Assembly: GCA_963723355.1 (NCBI GenBank)
Contig: CAVRQQ010000005.1
Span: forward strand, 62,001-126,000
Direction: 5' to 3'
DNA length: 64,000 bases
Source of the DNA: JAFDBW01 sp963723355
Lineage (GTDB): Bacteria > Desulfobacterota > Desulfuromonadia > Desulfuromonadales > BM103
The position numbers and the translations under genes are program-made. The stretch's first letter is position 1, and each line of letters starts with the position of its first letter. The notes beneath the pieces are model-generated. The model ran no database searches. It saw only the letters and a program-made list of their open reading frames with translations, and was not told where the DNA came from. Of this stretch, positions 1 through 10,027 are shown piece after piece.

Positions 1-880
1 CGCCCCAAGCATCACCTAAAGCGATATCAGACAGAACGTTCATTTTGTCAAAACAAAGTCGACAACGCGAGGGTGTGAAATAATCTTTAATTTCCTCACG
101 TTCATTTGACGGCAACTGAACGAGTTCATTTGTATTTGAGGTAATACAAACATTCCCTGGGAATTTACCTTTTGTTCTGTCTTTATAAATAAATTTTTTA
201 ACTTTTTTCCTAGGTAACTTACTTTGACTAATAAGATAATCCATCCCACTAAATGCTAAAGTTCGATCACAAAACAGCCCGATAGTCGGTTTAATCGCTG
301 TTTCCCAATACGTATTGAACTGTTGAACATTACGAATACTATGCAAATGACAAGGCAAGCCGACCACTGCTAAATCTTTACCGTCTTGCCCAATCTCATG
401 CGGATCGCGCTGTTTAATGCGACCGGGCAATATTTGGACCCTTGGCTTGATATAATTCTTCCTTATTGTGAGCCCAATAGTGTTCGGGGCGCAGCGTGCC
501 ATCCTCGGGCATTCTGTTAACAAGGGCTTTGTCAACACGCCCTGATTCAAGCATAAATGCAAGCAGAGCGGTTACAACACCACCACTTTGCCCCCGTTCG
601 TGAATCTCAGAATCTGTCGCATGTCCACAATATGCTGCCAGCACTTCTCCTTTAAAAGGATCAACCTCTTCAGACAACAATCCTGGCGCAAGACCCGCCC
701 CTCCACACCCACTTAAACACAGGCCACATGCAACGCAGGCTTCGATATCCACTTGGAAAAAGTAAACCACTTGGGGTCTCCGCCATAGCGATTGCCTCAT
801 AGGGACAGAGGGCCGCGCAAGTGCCACAACTGGTGCAAAGGCCCCCAGAAACTACGCCTTCAATGCTATCCGTTGTAATG
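1..880 (-). pseudogene. FrhB-like iron-sulfur protein, frameshifted and cut by the window edge
   Basis: Coenzyme F420 hydrogenase/dehydrogenase beta-subunit family protein of the kind found in polysaccharide loci, often beside pyruvyltransferases as here. Translation of the minus strand gives, in three frames in turn, a two-cluster ferredoxin segment (CTSCGTCAALCP near 830, then CVACGLCLSGC near 710), the FrhB N-terminal block GQSGGVVTALL (near 570), and the C-terminal block with VGLPCHL (near 350) and FTPSRCRLCFDKMN (near 70-30). Frame changes are needed near 770, 440 and 400, so the gene is broken or the sequence has errors. The 3' end runs off the left edge. No clear ATG/GTG start is visible; it follows directly after the pyruvyltransferase-like gene. 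Family assignment is firm; the reaction is unknown. Confidence 0.75.
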
Positions 881-881
881 T

Positions 882-1958
882 TCAGGGATTAGCCTTTCGA
901 ATGATTTCAACAACATCATCAAAGAGAATATCTACTTTTACCTGCAAACCTGGCACTACTGCTCGAATTCGCTCAGATGTCTTTTCTTTAATTCGCCAAA
1001 GGTCTTCAACGAGTGAAATGATCCCATCAATCTCCAATTGATTATGGTCAACGACAAAATTTTCTAAACCAAAAGGGCGTAGCAATTCCTGGTATTTATG
1101 TGACCAACCAAGTGCTAACACAGGCACCCCTTCGGAAAGGGCAAAAACAAGACTATGGAACCTTGAAGCAATCAGCATATCAACTTGACCAAGAATTGAT
1201 TTCACTGTTTCAACAGGATAGTAATCGCGTACAGCGCAGCATTGTTCAGCGTTTTTTATTTGCGAAGCCACAAGGCTGAGAGAAAACGGTCGTCCGGCCC
1301 AGAAGCACCGGGCACCTTGATTTCATTAGGCATTAAGAGAACCTTCGCACCCAACTTCGCGGTGCAATGATCAATCAATGCAACCAAGAGTTTGACATAA
1401 TGATTATTTAAACCAACACCAGGTAGACGCTCATAGACCCGCATATTAGGCACCATCCCAATGATGGGGCGATCTTTCCCGAGGCCCAACCCTCTGATAA
1501 GAGTACGCCCAACTACGGTAGAGTCTCCTGAGAAGCGGAAAGCAATCTGGCGTCTGCCGGATTGAAGAAGTAGGCACATTTTGTAGTTTAGCCAATATCT
1601 GGACGACTCATCATCACGAGAAATAAAAAGTGAGGCTTTTTCGCAAATAATTCTTGTCGGGTCAGCAATCTCAGAGTTCTCAAAAGGCCCCCATGCTGGG
1701 ACAAGAATATAAGGCTTATTGTTAACGTCACAATACTCTGTCCAAGCTTGGGTTTCCTTGACAACCGCCTTTCCCCAAGCAGCTATCACTGTATGCAAAG
1801 CCACTTACATCGATCACTGCGTCAATAGATTCGATCGCATTGATTTCATAAGCAGCTCTTGTGTTCGTTTTAATGGCTTGGGCAAAATCGGGATTTTTTT
1901 CTGGCAAGAAGGTATTCAGGAATTTTTGGCAAAAACGGTAATTTGCGAAAATCTGCAT
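882..1958 (-). pseudogene. Polysaccharide pyruvyl transferase-like protein, frameshifted
   Basis: Three overlapping reading frames join to one polysaccharide pyruvyl transferase-family protein, which would transfer pyruvate or a related group to surface glycans. Frame one (1958 to about 1780) holds the start of the fold with the DVSGFAYSD segment; frame two (to about 1262) continues with the VPAWGPFEN and GMVPNMRVYERL blocks; frame three ends in the family signature IASRFHSLVFALSEGVPV at about 1150-1100. Shifts lie near 1780 and 1262. The true start may be slightly upstream of 1958 (up to about 2040). Its last codon lies just before the FrhB-like gene, a pairing common in polysaccharide loci. 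Probably inactive unless the indels are sequencing errors. Confidence 0.72.
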
Positions 1959-2176
1959 CCGTGAACTCGGGGCATAAAACAGAGGCTCAAATCCAGATCC
2001 TAAGCAAAAGACAGCTCTCGAAGAAAGACACCTGAATGGAAACTTACGGAAAGGAGACGCCCCCCAATCTCCCTTTGTGCAACACGCATCATTGCCTCAG
2101 CGCCTTTATTTTCAACACCACGCCTCGAATTAAAATTTTCATTCATTCACCCGCAAAATTTATTTTTTTGAAAAAA

Positions 2177-3654
2177 TTAAACGCCCATAAGAAAAATATC
2201 ACGAATATCTTTTGTTCCACCTGAAACAACAACCAAGGCCAGAAAATAACTAAATAAGCTCGCTAAAAATCCAGCAAACAAAGCAAATAGATCAGACACA
2301 TTTTGAAGTCGTTAAGGGTCATAAAACAAATAAACCCCATTACAGCACTGGCCATGAAGGGCTTATTTATTGCCATGAAGAAATCCTTGAGATGGATTGG
2401 CGTATCCTTGTAGGAATAAACCAAAGAAGGGACAAGAAGAAGGTAGTGGAAATCGTATAGGCCGTCGCAACGCCCTTTGCGCCCCATGGCAACCCAATAG
2501 TAAAAGCAGTAGAAATCACAAGGGCGTTAGCGGCACCCGGCCAGAGAAACTTTCTACTTTTCCCTTCTGATAGAAGAACAAGACTTTTCGTGCTGGAAAC
2601 TGTTTGTATCAACCCGGCGAGGGCTAATATTTTAAAAAGGGCACTGGCCTCCAGCCACTGCGCCCCGAGCACAAGGCTAATAATTCTATCGGAACAAACA
2701 AACATGAACATAACGAAAGGTATCGACACAGTCGAAAGTATCGATAGTAGCTTTTTGTAATAATTTCGATATTGCTCCGGCTCATTCTGAAGTCGGCTCA
2801 AAGTCGGCATAGCAACCTTATTCAAAGGATCGCGCAGGTTCGTAATCGGCATCATCAAAAGCTGATAAGCCTTACTATAAAGACCAAGCGCGCCACTACC
2901 GTGATAGCGCCCGATCAGGATATTGTCGAGGTTTCTGGAAAAGTAGTTAATAATGTTAAACCCGACAATATCTGACCCAAATTTGACCATCGACCCCACA
3001 CCGACATCACGCTGCGGAAGCCCTGGCAGCCAGCCTGAAGCGATCCACGCGCCCATGACTGTACAGACCGAAATGGTAATGCTGTTGAACACCAGCGCCC
3101 AGTAGCCGAAGTCCTGCAGGGCCATTATTATGGCAACGGAGATCCCGGCCAGCATTGATCCGATCTGAATTATAGCAATAGCGACAAACCGCATCTGCCG
3201 GTTCAGTAGCGCCTGATGCTGCACGGCCATGCCGTTGATCAGGAAGTTACAGGACAGCGCCATCGCCACCCACTTGAGTTCAGGGGTCTTATAAAACCAG
3301 GCGATAAGCGGCGAAAGACTGCTGACAAGCAACATCGCCCGCACCGATACCGGCATTGATCCAGAACAGGGTACTGACCTGGGCATGGTTAATTTCCGCC
3401 CGCTCGATGGTGGCGGTCGAGAGACCTCAGGTTAATCAGGATGCCTGCGAGGCCAGTGATGCAACGACCATGGCCATCATGCCGTAATCACCGGGAGTCA
3501 ATATGCGCGCCAGGACCATGGTGGAACCGAGCTGGATGACAAAAAGCAAGCCTTGAGATGTTAAAGTTATGGCACCACTACGTAAAGAGCGCTTTTTAAG
3601 ATTACTATTTAAATGTTTTGTATCGAAGTGATCTCGATGTTTATTTAACAACAT
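2177..3654 (-). pseudogene. Wzx-type lipopolysaccharide/EPS flippase (MOP superfamily), frameshifted
   Basis: Multi-membrane-span oligosaccharide flippase of the WzxC/polysaccharide-synthase type. The N-terminus (from 3654) has the family block IQLGSTMVLARILTPGDYG. The frame then breaks several times between about 3460 and 3340; the segments TATIERAEINHAQVSTLFW and the following LVSSLSPLIAWFYKTPEL are in different frames. A long open segment follows to about 2430, another shift leads to LLLVPSLVYSYKDTP, and a last one near 2280 leads to the tail ending at the stop at 2177-2179. At least four small indels over about 490 codons. All pieces are collinear, so the gene was whole recently or is whole in reality. 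It lies 18 bases downstream of the nitroreductase-like gene. Confidence 0.75.
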
Positions 3655-3672
3655 ATAAAATACCGAGCATGT

Positions 3673-4608
3673 TTATTGAATATCTAATTCAAATAAACGA
3701 GAATTAAATTCAATTAAATCATCAGATGTTTTTTTTGCTGAATACGGTATCATTCCTTCTGAATCTGGCCAGCCAACACCTATTAACATAACTATGAACT
3801 CATCTAATTCTAAATTGATGATTTTTCTTATTTTTTGATCAATTTCTAAATTACAGGGCCAATTTATGCATACAGAAGAAAGACCTAGTATTTCTAAAGC
3901 AAATAAAAATGTCATTGCAGTTAAAGAAGAATCAATAACGGGTGCATTCATATCTCTTTCATCGAAGTATCCACGATTCCTACCAACTATAACTATTAAA
4001 CCGGGTATCTTATAACCACTAATTCCACCTGGAATATTCGAAATTCTTCCAACTATTTCTTTATCATTATAAAATAGAAACTTAAAAGACTGTCGATTAC
4101 ATGCACTAGGCGAAAATCTTGCAATTTCCATTGCTTGCAATATAAATTCTTTTTCTACTTTTATATCTTTAAAAAACCGAGCACTTCTTCTCCGTAAAGC
4201 TAAATTGAGAAATTCGTCATAATTAATGGTATTTTTTGGTCTCTGGTGTTCTTTATAAGGCGTTAATTTATGAGTTTTTCTAGACTTATTTTTAGCTTTA
4301 TTATAAATACAGTAAGATTTTTTAATAATATCGTTATGCTCACATACATCAAAATACTCATCTAATATAGATTCACCCCATATCAATGTTTTCTTATCTA
4401 TAATATTGTATTTATTGTTTTCATAATATTGCAATACTGTCTTATAAATGTAATCTTCTGCGAAAATATTTTTTAAATCTTTACTAATCAAACCCTTTTC
4501 TATTCTATGTATAGATCTTCTAAAATTAGAAATATTTATTTTTTCTTTTTTGTTTAAAAGAATACCTTCATATAATGAAATAAATTTATATTTCGCTTTA
4601 TCATTCAT
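3673..4608 (-). CDS. Nitroreductase-family protein with N-terminal extension, AT-rich
   Basis: Intact 311-residue protein. The C-terminal two thirds is a nitroreductase (FMN-dependent oxidoreductase) domain: RRRSARFF near residue 140, then SPSACNRQSFKF as FMN-contact region and a VMLIGVGWPD strand near residue 285. The first about 120 residues are a Lys/Asn/Ile-rich extension with HRIEKGL, a form seen in polysaccharide loci. The gene is strikingly AT-rich compared with the roughly 50% GC neighbours, and it is the only intact gene among about eight broken ones between 1 and 9.1 kb; both suggest recent horizontal acquisition. It lies upstream of the flippase in the same direction. Substrate unknown; glycan-precursor or cofactor oxidation is only a guess. 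Confidence 0.75.
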   Translation of the reverse strand: MNDKAKYKFISLYEGILLNKKEKINISNFRRSIHRIEKGLISKDLKNIFAEDYIYKTVLQYYENNKYNIIDKKTLIWGESILDEYFDVCEHNDIIKKSYCIYNKAKNKSRKTHKLTPYKEHQRPKNTINYDEFLNLALRRRSARFFKDIKVEKEFILQAMEIARFSPSACNRQSFKFLFYNDKEIVGRISNIPGGISGYKIPGLIVIVGRNRGYFDERDMNAPVIDSSLTAMTFLFALEILGLSSVCINWPCNLEIDQKIRKIINLELDEFIVMLIGVGWPDSEGMIPYSAKKTSDDLIEFNSRLFELDIQ

Positions 4609-4941
4609 TATCGAATATGTCCAACGTTCATACCTATTAAAAATATTTTTTTTATTACTTTTTTTATAAAATACACCAGTAGTGTCCTAACGTTTATTAG
4701 AATAAAAACAGCTGGTTATCTTTCTCATCAGATACAGTTGTGTAGGCCTTATTCTTAAGAAGATGATTTAACGATATTCTCTAGATAGAGGTAAAGCTCA
4801 AAACCTGTAATGGCGCTTTTCGGCAGGGCCTGCTGCCGGTACTTGGTCGTAAATACTTCGCATTTCTGGCAGTATCACAACTCAGCAACAACGGCAACAG
4901 CACGAGCAAATATTTCAGCCAACCGGAAAACGTCTGCGCTG
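4609..4941. other. Intergenic stretch with small broken coding remnant
   Basis: No intact gene. On the minus strand a short open stretch ends in the residues FELYLYLENIVKSSS (about 4800-4755), followed in another frame by KNKAYTTVSDEKDNQLFLF. With the preceding CxxC pair this may be the end of a decayed gene, perhaps a transposase, but I cannot assign it. Base composition changes here from AT-rich (nitroreductase side) to GC-richer. Confidence 0.3.
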
Positions 4942-6240
4942 TCAGACCGCTCCCTCCTGCGATTTTGCAACAGACAAAGTCGGCAACCGCTGCAGCAACT
5001 CGCCCAGAATTGTTTTGGCAGTCTGGCTACGTTTTTTGCGGATATTCTGCCGGCATAGGCACGCCAGGCTTAGCAATTCCGTTACGTGGAATGTCTCCTG
5101 GTCGAGATTCAGCAGCGTCATCAGTTCGGTCTCCAGCGCCGTCAGGCCGGCCGCCAACTCCGGGATTTTTTCCATGGCACTCAGCTCGGTGGTGAACAGA
5201 TCGGCGTAAACCTCTTTCATGGACAATCGCAGCAGCACATAATCGGCTAATGGCCAGCGCCGCTCCTGCATATCTTCCCAGTCAATCAGCACCCGCCCTC
5301 GTTTGCCTCCAGCGATCAGTACGTTGCGCACGCAAAAATCGCCATGCTGAATCAGACGCGGCAGCACCAACCCCACGCACTCTTGCAGGCTCGCCTTGAG
5401 TTGTTCGCGCTCCGACCCCTTATGCGTCAACTCGTCCAGCGCATCGAGCAGGGCCTTCACTTCATCGCCTGTAACCGGCTCCGCCTCTGGCGGAGCGCCC
5501 TGCACGAAACGACGATTGACCGAGAGACAGAAAGCCACATGCGCCAGGGCTTCCCGGATAAATACCGCACGCCGGTCGCGCCAAGTCCCGGCCACGATAT
5601 TTCCCAAAAAATACTCGGGGATCGCTTCTTCAGCCACGAGACCCATTGCCGACGTCCTTCAGTAAAGCGGGAACAGAATCCCCCAGCAATTGCAAAGCCC
5701 GCTCGTGATTACGACGTTCAGCGGCCAACGCTTCTGGATCTCCACGCTTGCACACCGCAAAGGGAGTTGTTTCGCCGGAGCGGAACAAAAAAGCTATTTC
5801 GCGATCCTCGGTCATCAGCACAAAGCGGTCAAAAACAACGGGGTTCACCGAAGTGATCAGAACCAGCGGTCCGTGCCAGGTCAGCCATGAGGGTAGACAT
5901 AAAGCGCACCGTTTCAATAATGTCCGAATGGGCGAATCGGTCCCTCGAAAGGCCTCGGTGTAGATGTAATGTAAGATATTTCGCCGTAACGAAGCGACCA
6001 CGGACGGCTGTTCAACGGTACCGTACAAGCCGATAATTTGAAAATCAACTCCTTGCCTGGCCAGTTGCCAGTTACCGCAGCTGAACAAAACGCCAAGCAC
6101 GCGGGAGCAGGTTCCCGTCCTCCAAAGCGAGTGGCCTTCCCTCCCTAACCATGGCCTGCCGCCTGTCCTTTCTACTCCCCCCGATCTATCCGCAGAACGT
6201 GCAAGGATCGACGGCCAGCCCCTTGGGGATGGAATTCTGG
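4942..6240 (-). pseudogene. Aminoglycoside-phosphotransferase/kinase-fold protein, frameshifted
   Basis: The 3' half (5646 to 4942) carries the phosphotransferase catalytic signature IQHGDFCVRNVLI followed by the metal-binding region VLIDWEDM, typical of APH/choline-kinase-like enzymes. The 5' half is in another frame and includes FLFRSGETTPFAVCKRGD, corresponding to the beta strands with the ATP-contacting lysine. The frames join near 5640; further shifts between 5900 and 6200 make the start uncertain, so the upstream boundary is approximate. A kinase of this fold next to glycosyltransferases could phosphorylate a sugar or polyol, but that is inference. Probably inactive as sequenced. Confidence 0.55.
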
Positions 6241-6289
6241 AATTACCTAACTCACCGGCAGCAGCAGTTAGCGCGACGTCGTCGTGACG

Positions 6290-7222
6290 CACGGCCAGAC
6301 GAGCCGCTCCCCGAAGGCGGCAGAAGAGGGCGCCGAGCGGGGTCTTCAAGAGGGTCTCCAGCATTCGTCGTCAGCAGGGCGAATTTTCAATGCCGCGACT
6401 AATTCCCGCCGCGCCTCGCTCAGGCGCAGCACCTCAACGTAACCCTTGGCGAAGGAAAGATGGGCCTGGAACGACGCGCGGATTGCCGGCGCCGCTCCCT
6501 GATTTCGGGGTCGTTGTCGTTCTTGGGCAAATGCTTGTCGATCACGTACATCCGCGCCTGAAACATCCGTTCGAAATTCTTCGACATGTTGTTAGGGTGC
6601 ACACGGTACGAGGCCAGCGGCACGTCGATGAACTCCACCGCATAATCGCGGGCGATACGAATCCATAAATCCCAGTTTTCACATGCTTGCAAATGTTCGT
6701 CGAACGAACCCGCCTCCTCGATCGCCTTGCGACGCGCCAGAACCGACGAGGCGACAATATTGTTCCGCAGAATCAGTTCATTCACACAGCGCCCCCGGTG
6801 CGATGCGCTCACGCCGATGTGACCGACAACCGCACCCTGCACGTCGATCTGCCTAGCCGCCGTGTAACACAGGCCCGTGTCGGGGCGTGCCGCCATGCTT
6901 GGTCCACCTGTCTTTCGAGCTTATCCGGCGCCCAGAGGTCGTCGCTGTCGAGAAAAGCCACAAACTCACTTTCACTCTGTTCGATAGCGACATTCTTGGC
7001 CACGGTTTGGCCCTGATTCTGCTGGGTGATGATCTTGAATCTATCCGGAAAGCGGGTGGCGTAATCTTCAAGAATCTGCGCCCGACCGTTGACGAACCGT
7101 CATTCACCGCCGTGATGCAAAATTCTTGAAACGACTGTGCCAGGACACTGTCAAGCGTCGTCAGGCGGAGTCGCCTCGGCGTTGTAGCAGGGCATGACGA
7201 TGGAGACCTGATGTAATGGCAT
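6290..7222 (-). pseudogene. GT2-family glycosyltransferase, frameshifted
   Basis: Starts at an ATG at 7222 with the GT2 opening QVSIVMPCYNAE. The frame is lost within 20 codons; the next recognisable pieces are VNDGSS (near 7105), then NVAIEQSESEFVAFLDSDD (near 6990, the DxD metal/nucleotide site), and a long open stretch from 6896 with the acceptor-side motif DLWIRIARDY. The C-terminal tail (from about 6470) shifts again, with FQAHLSFAKGYVEVLRL read in another frame. At least four indels. The downstream boundary is approximate because the tail runs into the broken phosphotransferase gene. It would add a sugar to the repeat unit on the cytoplasmic face if intact. Confidence 0.65.
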
Positions 7223-7236
7223 GAAAAACCTTCACC

Positions 7237-8200
7237 TTAAACAAGATATTTTTTCAGCGCCCTTAACAAAGAGCCTGGTCCAAGAGACAAAAATAACCAC
7301 TTCAACGCCGGATAATTACTTTGCCGACGCAAGCTCTTCCAGAAGTGCTCACGACCAGCGGTCAACGCAGCATTGTTGGCAGAGGTGGTAACCATAGTTA
7401 AATTCAAGGACAGCCAACTTGTTCTTTAAAGAGATCCGGTACTCAGGATTCGCGGATACAGTCTCAAACAGTTGAGCGTAAAAGGTAATAGAATCCTCGA
7501 AGAACCGCTTATCATCCTTTGTCAAGACACTGCGAAAATTGTTGTATCTGGTCAAAGCCTCGTTGATGTAGCCGACTTTGATGTTTGCGGCTGATCCGCA
7601 GCCAATAATCAACGTCTTCGGCTACCTTCAGCACCGTATTGAAAAAACCTGTCTCGCGCACAACCTCGGCGCGCACCATCACTGTTGAGGTCAGGATGAA
7701 AGGGTTGTACTCAAGAGCACAGGAAAAATATTTCTCGCCCAAGAGGTAACGCTGACCAGTGTTGGAGATGATGGCGCGCTTAAACTTCTCCAAAAACCGG
7801 TTCTCCTGAAAATGCAGACGCCCCTGATCTGGGGTATTGAATTTAAGATACTCGGTAAATACCAGGCCCAAAACCAGATTCTGATCGAGGAAAGCCGCCC
7901 GCTTCTCCAGGCTGCCTTGCAGCAATTCATCATCAGCGTCAAGAAAGCAGATATAATCTCCACAGGCCTCCTGAAGGCCACGATTTCTCGCGCACCTGGT
8001 CCTGCATTGAGTTGATGAATATACCGAACAGGTCCTTTCTGAGAGTATTCTTCAACCACAGCTCGAGTGTCATCCTGCGGGCCGTAGTCAACGACTAACA
8101 CCTCAAAATTCGGGTACTCTTGAGTCAGGACCGAATCGAGGGCCTCGGAGATGAATGCCGCAGCGTTATATGCGGGGATGACAACACTAATTTTTTTCAT
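7237..8200 (-). pseudogene. GT2-family glycosyltransferase, frameshifted, with altered nucleotide-binding motif
   Basis: ATG at 8200 opens with KKISVVIPAYNAAAFISEAL, the GT2 Rossmann start. The frame changes near 8010, near 7925, near 7590 (after DVDYWLRISRK) and near 7375; the last frame ends LGPGSLLRALKKYLV with stop at 7237-7239. Joined, it is a full-length GT2 enzyme of about 320 residues. The usual VDDGSTDDT motif reads VDYGPQDDT, so a conserved aspartate is replaced by tyrosine within an uninterrupted frame. That is a substitution, not an indel, and supports genuine decay. It starts 14 bases inside the end of the upstream glycosyltransferase. Confidence 0.68.
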
Positions 8201-9104
8201 TTTTGCTCTTCTCGAAGTACTCCAGCAAGCGACCAGCATTAAAATATAACCGCATGCCAGCTTCCAATTCGCGGGGTTTGTTCAGGCATTTGGCAAAAGC
8301 CTAAGTCATGGCATCTTCAGTACCCGTCTCATCAGGTAGCGCGGCATGCCGAATAATCGTGGCGCCTTTGTCAAAGACGAATCCATCTGCACATCGCCAC
8401 GCCCTGCCCGCAAGGCACACTCCAGAAGCCACTTGGAACTCATCTGATCCGGCCTGTTCTGGTGATAGACCAAAGCGTTAGACAAATAAACCGGTAGATG
8501 GCCATCTTCAAAAAGGTGCAAAACGAATTCCGTCTCACTACCCATGATGTAATTGGCCTTTTTACTCGGACCGACCGATCCTTCAAAACGCCAGTCGTCA
8601 TCAAAAACGTACCGGCGTACCACCATGTTCGCACCGAACAATTCGCGTGGCGGGTACTCCCCTCCTCGTAGCCCCAATTGGCGATTCCATAGGCACCGAC
8701 CAAAAAAGGATTACTTAAATCTTGAGGTTTAAAACCGACCGGCCAATCAGGTAAAATCCGGCCACCAAACACAACATGATCAGGTCAGCGCTTCGCCCGT
8801 CACATCTGCTGCAGCCAATCAGGCGTGGTAATAATATCGTCGTCGGTAAAAACGATCAGTTGCCCCTGAACCTTGTCGAGTGTGCTGTTTAGGGAGCACC
8901 TGGGCCGGCATTTTCCTGATAAAAATAATAAATGGACCCATCGGCAATATAAGGGGCAAGAACATCTTTTGTAAAATCCGTGAAGCCATCGTTGACAACA
9001 ATAATCTAGAATGAAGGTAAATCCTGAGAAGCAACGGATTCAATAGCAGACAAAATAGTCTTTTCCGAATTATACGCTGGGATAATAACACTTATAGAGG
9101 TCAA
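8187..9104 (-). pseudogene. GT2-family glycosyltransferase, frameshifted and with a nonsense codon
   Basis: Begins at a TTG at 9104 that overlaps the stop of the preceding glycosyltransferase, with SISVIIPAYNSEKTI. An in-frame TAG at 9006-9008 stands where GT2 enzymes have the glutamate of FEIIVVNDG. After NAGPGA the frame shifts to a piece with IVFTDDDIITTPDWL (the DxD site), then to VFGGRILPDWPVGFKPQDL, then to a long open segment from 8677 and finally to a tail ending at 8187. The reconstructed length of about 305 residues and the order of motifs match the intact neighbour at 9101-10027, of which it may be a paralogue. Confidence 0.68.
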
Positions 9105-10027
9105 GTTTCACCATCCTCTTTGTATCCAAACATCTGACCTTTTGTGATGTAATATCTTGACAAAAAAGACAGCCACTTTTCCGGGCCTAAAAGCACTCGA
9201 CCCAAAAAATAAGCAAATGATGCTTCCAAATATTGCCGAATTAACCACCTCGGAGATTTCCAACCCAGACCCTTTTCAGTTGCATAAGATTTCAGGCAAC
9301 TAGTGTTGCCAACACCAAAGTAATATTTCTTCAAATAATCAAGCGTTTGTCGATTTTCCGGAAGCCAGTGATGAACCTTTGCATCGGGAATCCAGCGGCC
9401 CTCTGATCCATCATTTAAAATGGCAGATATAACCTGAGATTCTTCCCCTATGATTATCTTTCCTGCGTTAAGGCCAAGTTTAGGGTCATAAGCGTATTTA
9501 ATTTGCTCAGACATCTTTAGCGCATAATTAGCACCATAAGGGAGCAGATTACCCTCTTCAGTTAATGGAATCATATCATTACCTAAATCACGGACTGCGT
9601 AGGCATCAGCAATCCGCTTCCATCCTTTTTTCAACCAAAGAGGAGGGTCGCCCTCAAACCATGGAGAAATGGGGCCACCAAAGACAGCTACGTTTGGTAA
9701 TCGACGAAAAGCATTAACATAGGCGGCAAGCCAGTCTTTATTTACCAAAACATCATCATCAGTCCATATGATATAATCACCACTAGCATTTCGAACAGCC
9801 GCATTCCGAGCGTTAGAAAGTCCGGGGGTTGTCTCAAAAATTCGCTTGATCGGCAACCGGCCTGAAAATTGTTCGATCACCTGGTCGGTATTGTCAGTGC
9901 TGTTATTGTTAACGATGAGTAGTTCCCAGGAAAAGCTGTCATCCGACTTTAGATTGAGCATGTTTTCCAGGGTCTTTGTCAGTAATGCGCTACGGTTCCA
10001 AGTGCAAATGGCGACAGTAATATTCAT
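9101..10027 (-). CDS. GT2-family glycosyltransferase
   Basis: Intact 308-residue glycosyltransferase with fold A. It begins NITVAICTWNRSALLTKTL; the donor-binding strand is LLIVNNNSTDNTDQVI near residue 40, the metal site WTDDD near residue 90, and VAVFGGPISPWFEGDPPLW near residue 115-135 is a conserved feature of this subgroup. The C-terminal region with HHWLPENRQTLDYLKKYYFG resembles acceptor-binding parts of other family members. It overlaps the upstream pyruvyltransferase by four bases (ATGA), so the two are translationally coupled, and its stop overlaps the TTG of the next, broken GT2 gene. Donor and acceptor sugars cannot be read from the sequence. Confidence 0.85.
   Translation of the reverse strand: MNITVAICTWNRSALLTKTLENMLNLKSDDSFSWELLIVNNNSTDNTDQVIEQFSGRLPIKRIFETTPGLSNARNAAVRNASGDYIIWTDDDVLVNKDWLAAYVNAFRRLPNVAVFGGPISPWFEGDPPLWLKKGWKRIADAYAVRDLGNDMIPLTEEGNLLPYGANYALKMSEQIKYAYDPKLGLNAGKIIIGEESQVISAILNDGSEGRWIPDAKVHHWLPENRQTLDYLKKYYFGVGNTSCLKSYATEKGLGWKSPRWLIRQYLEASFAYFLGRVLLGPEKWLSFLSRYYITKGQMFGYKEDGET

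Noticed and set aside
2036..2224. Plus-strand open frame of 62 codons
   Set aside because: No ribosome-binding site or recognisable sequence; antisense to the end of the flippase and the gap before it.
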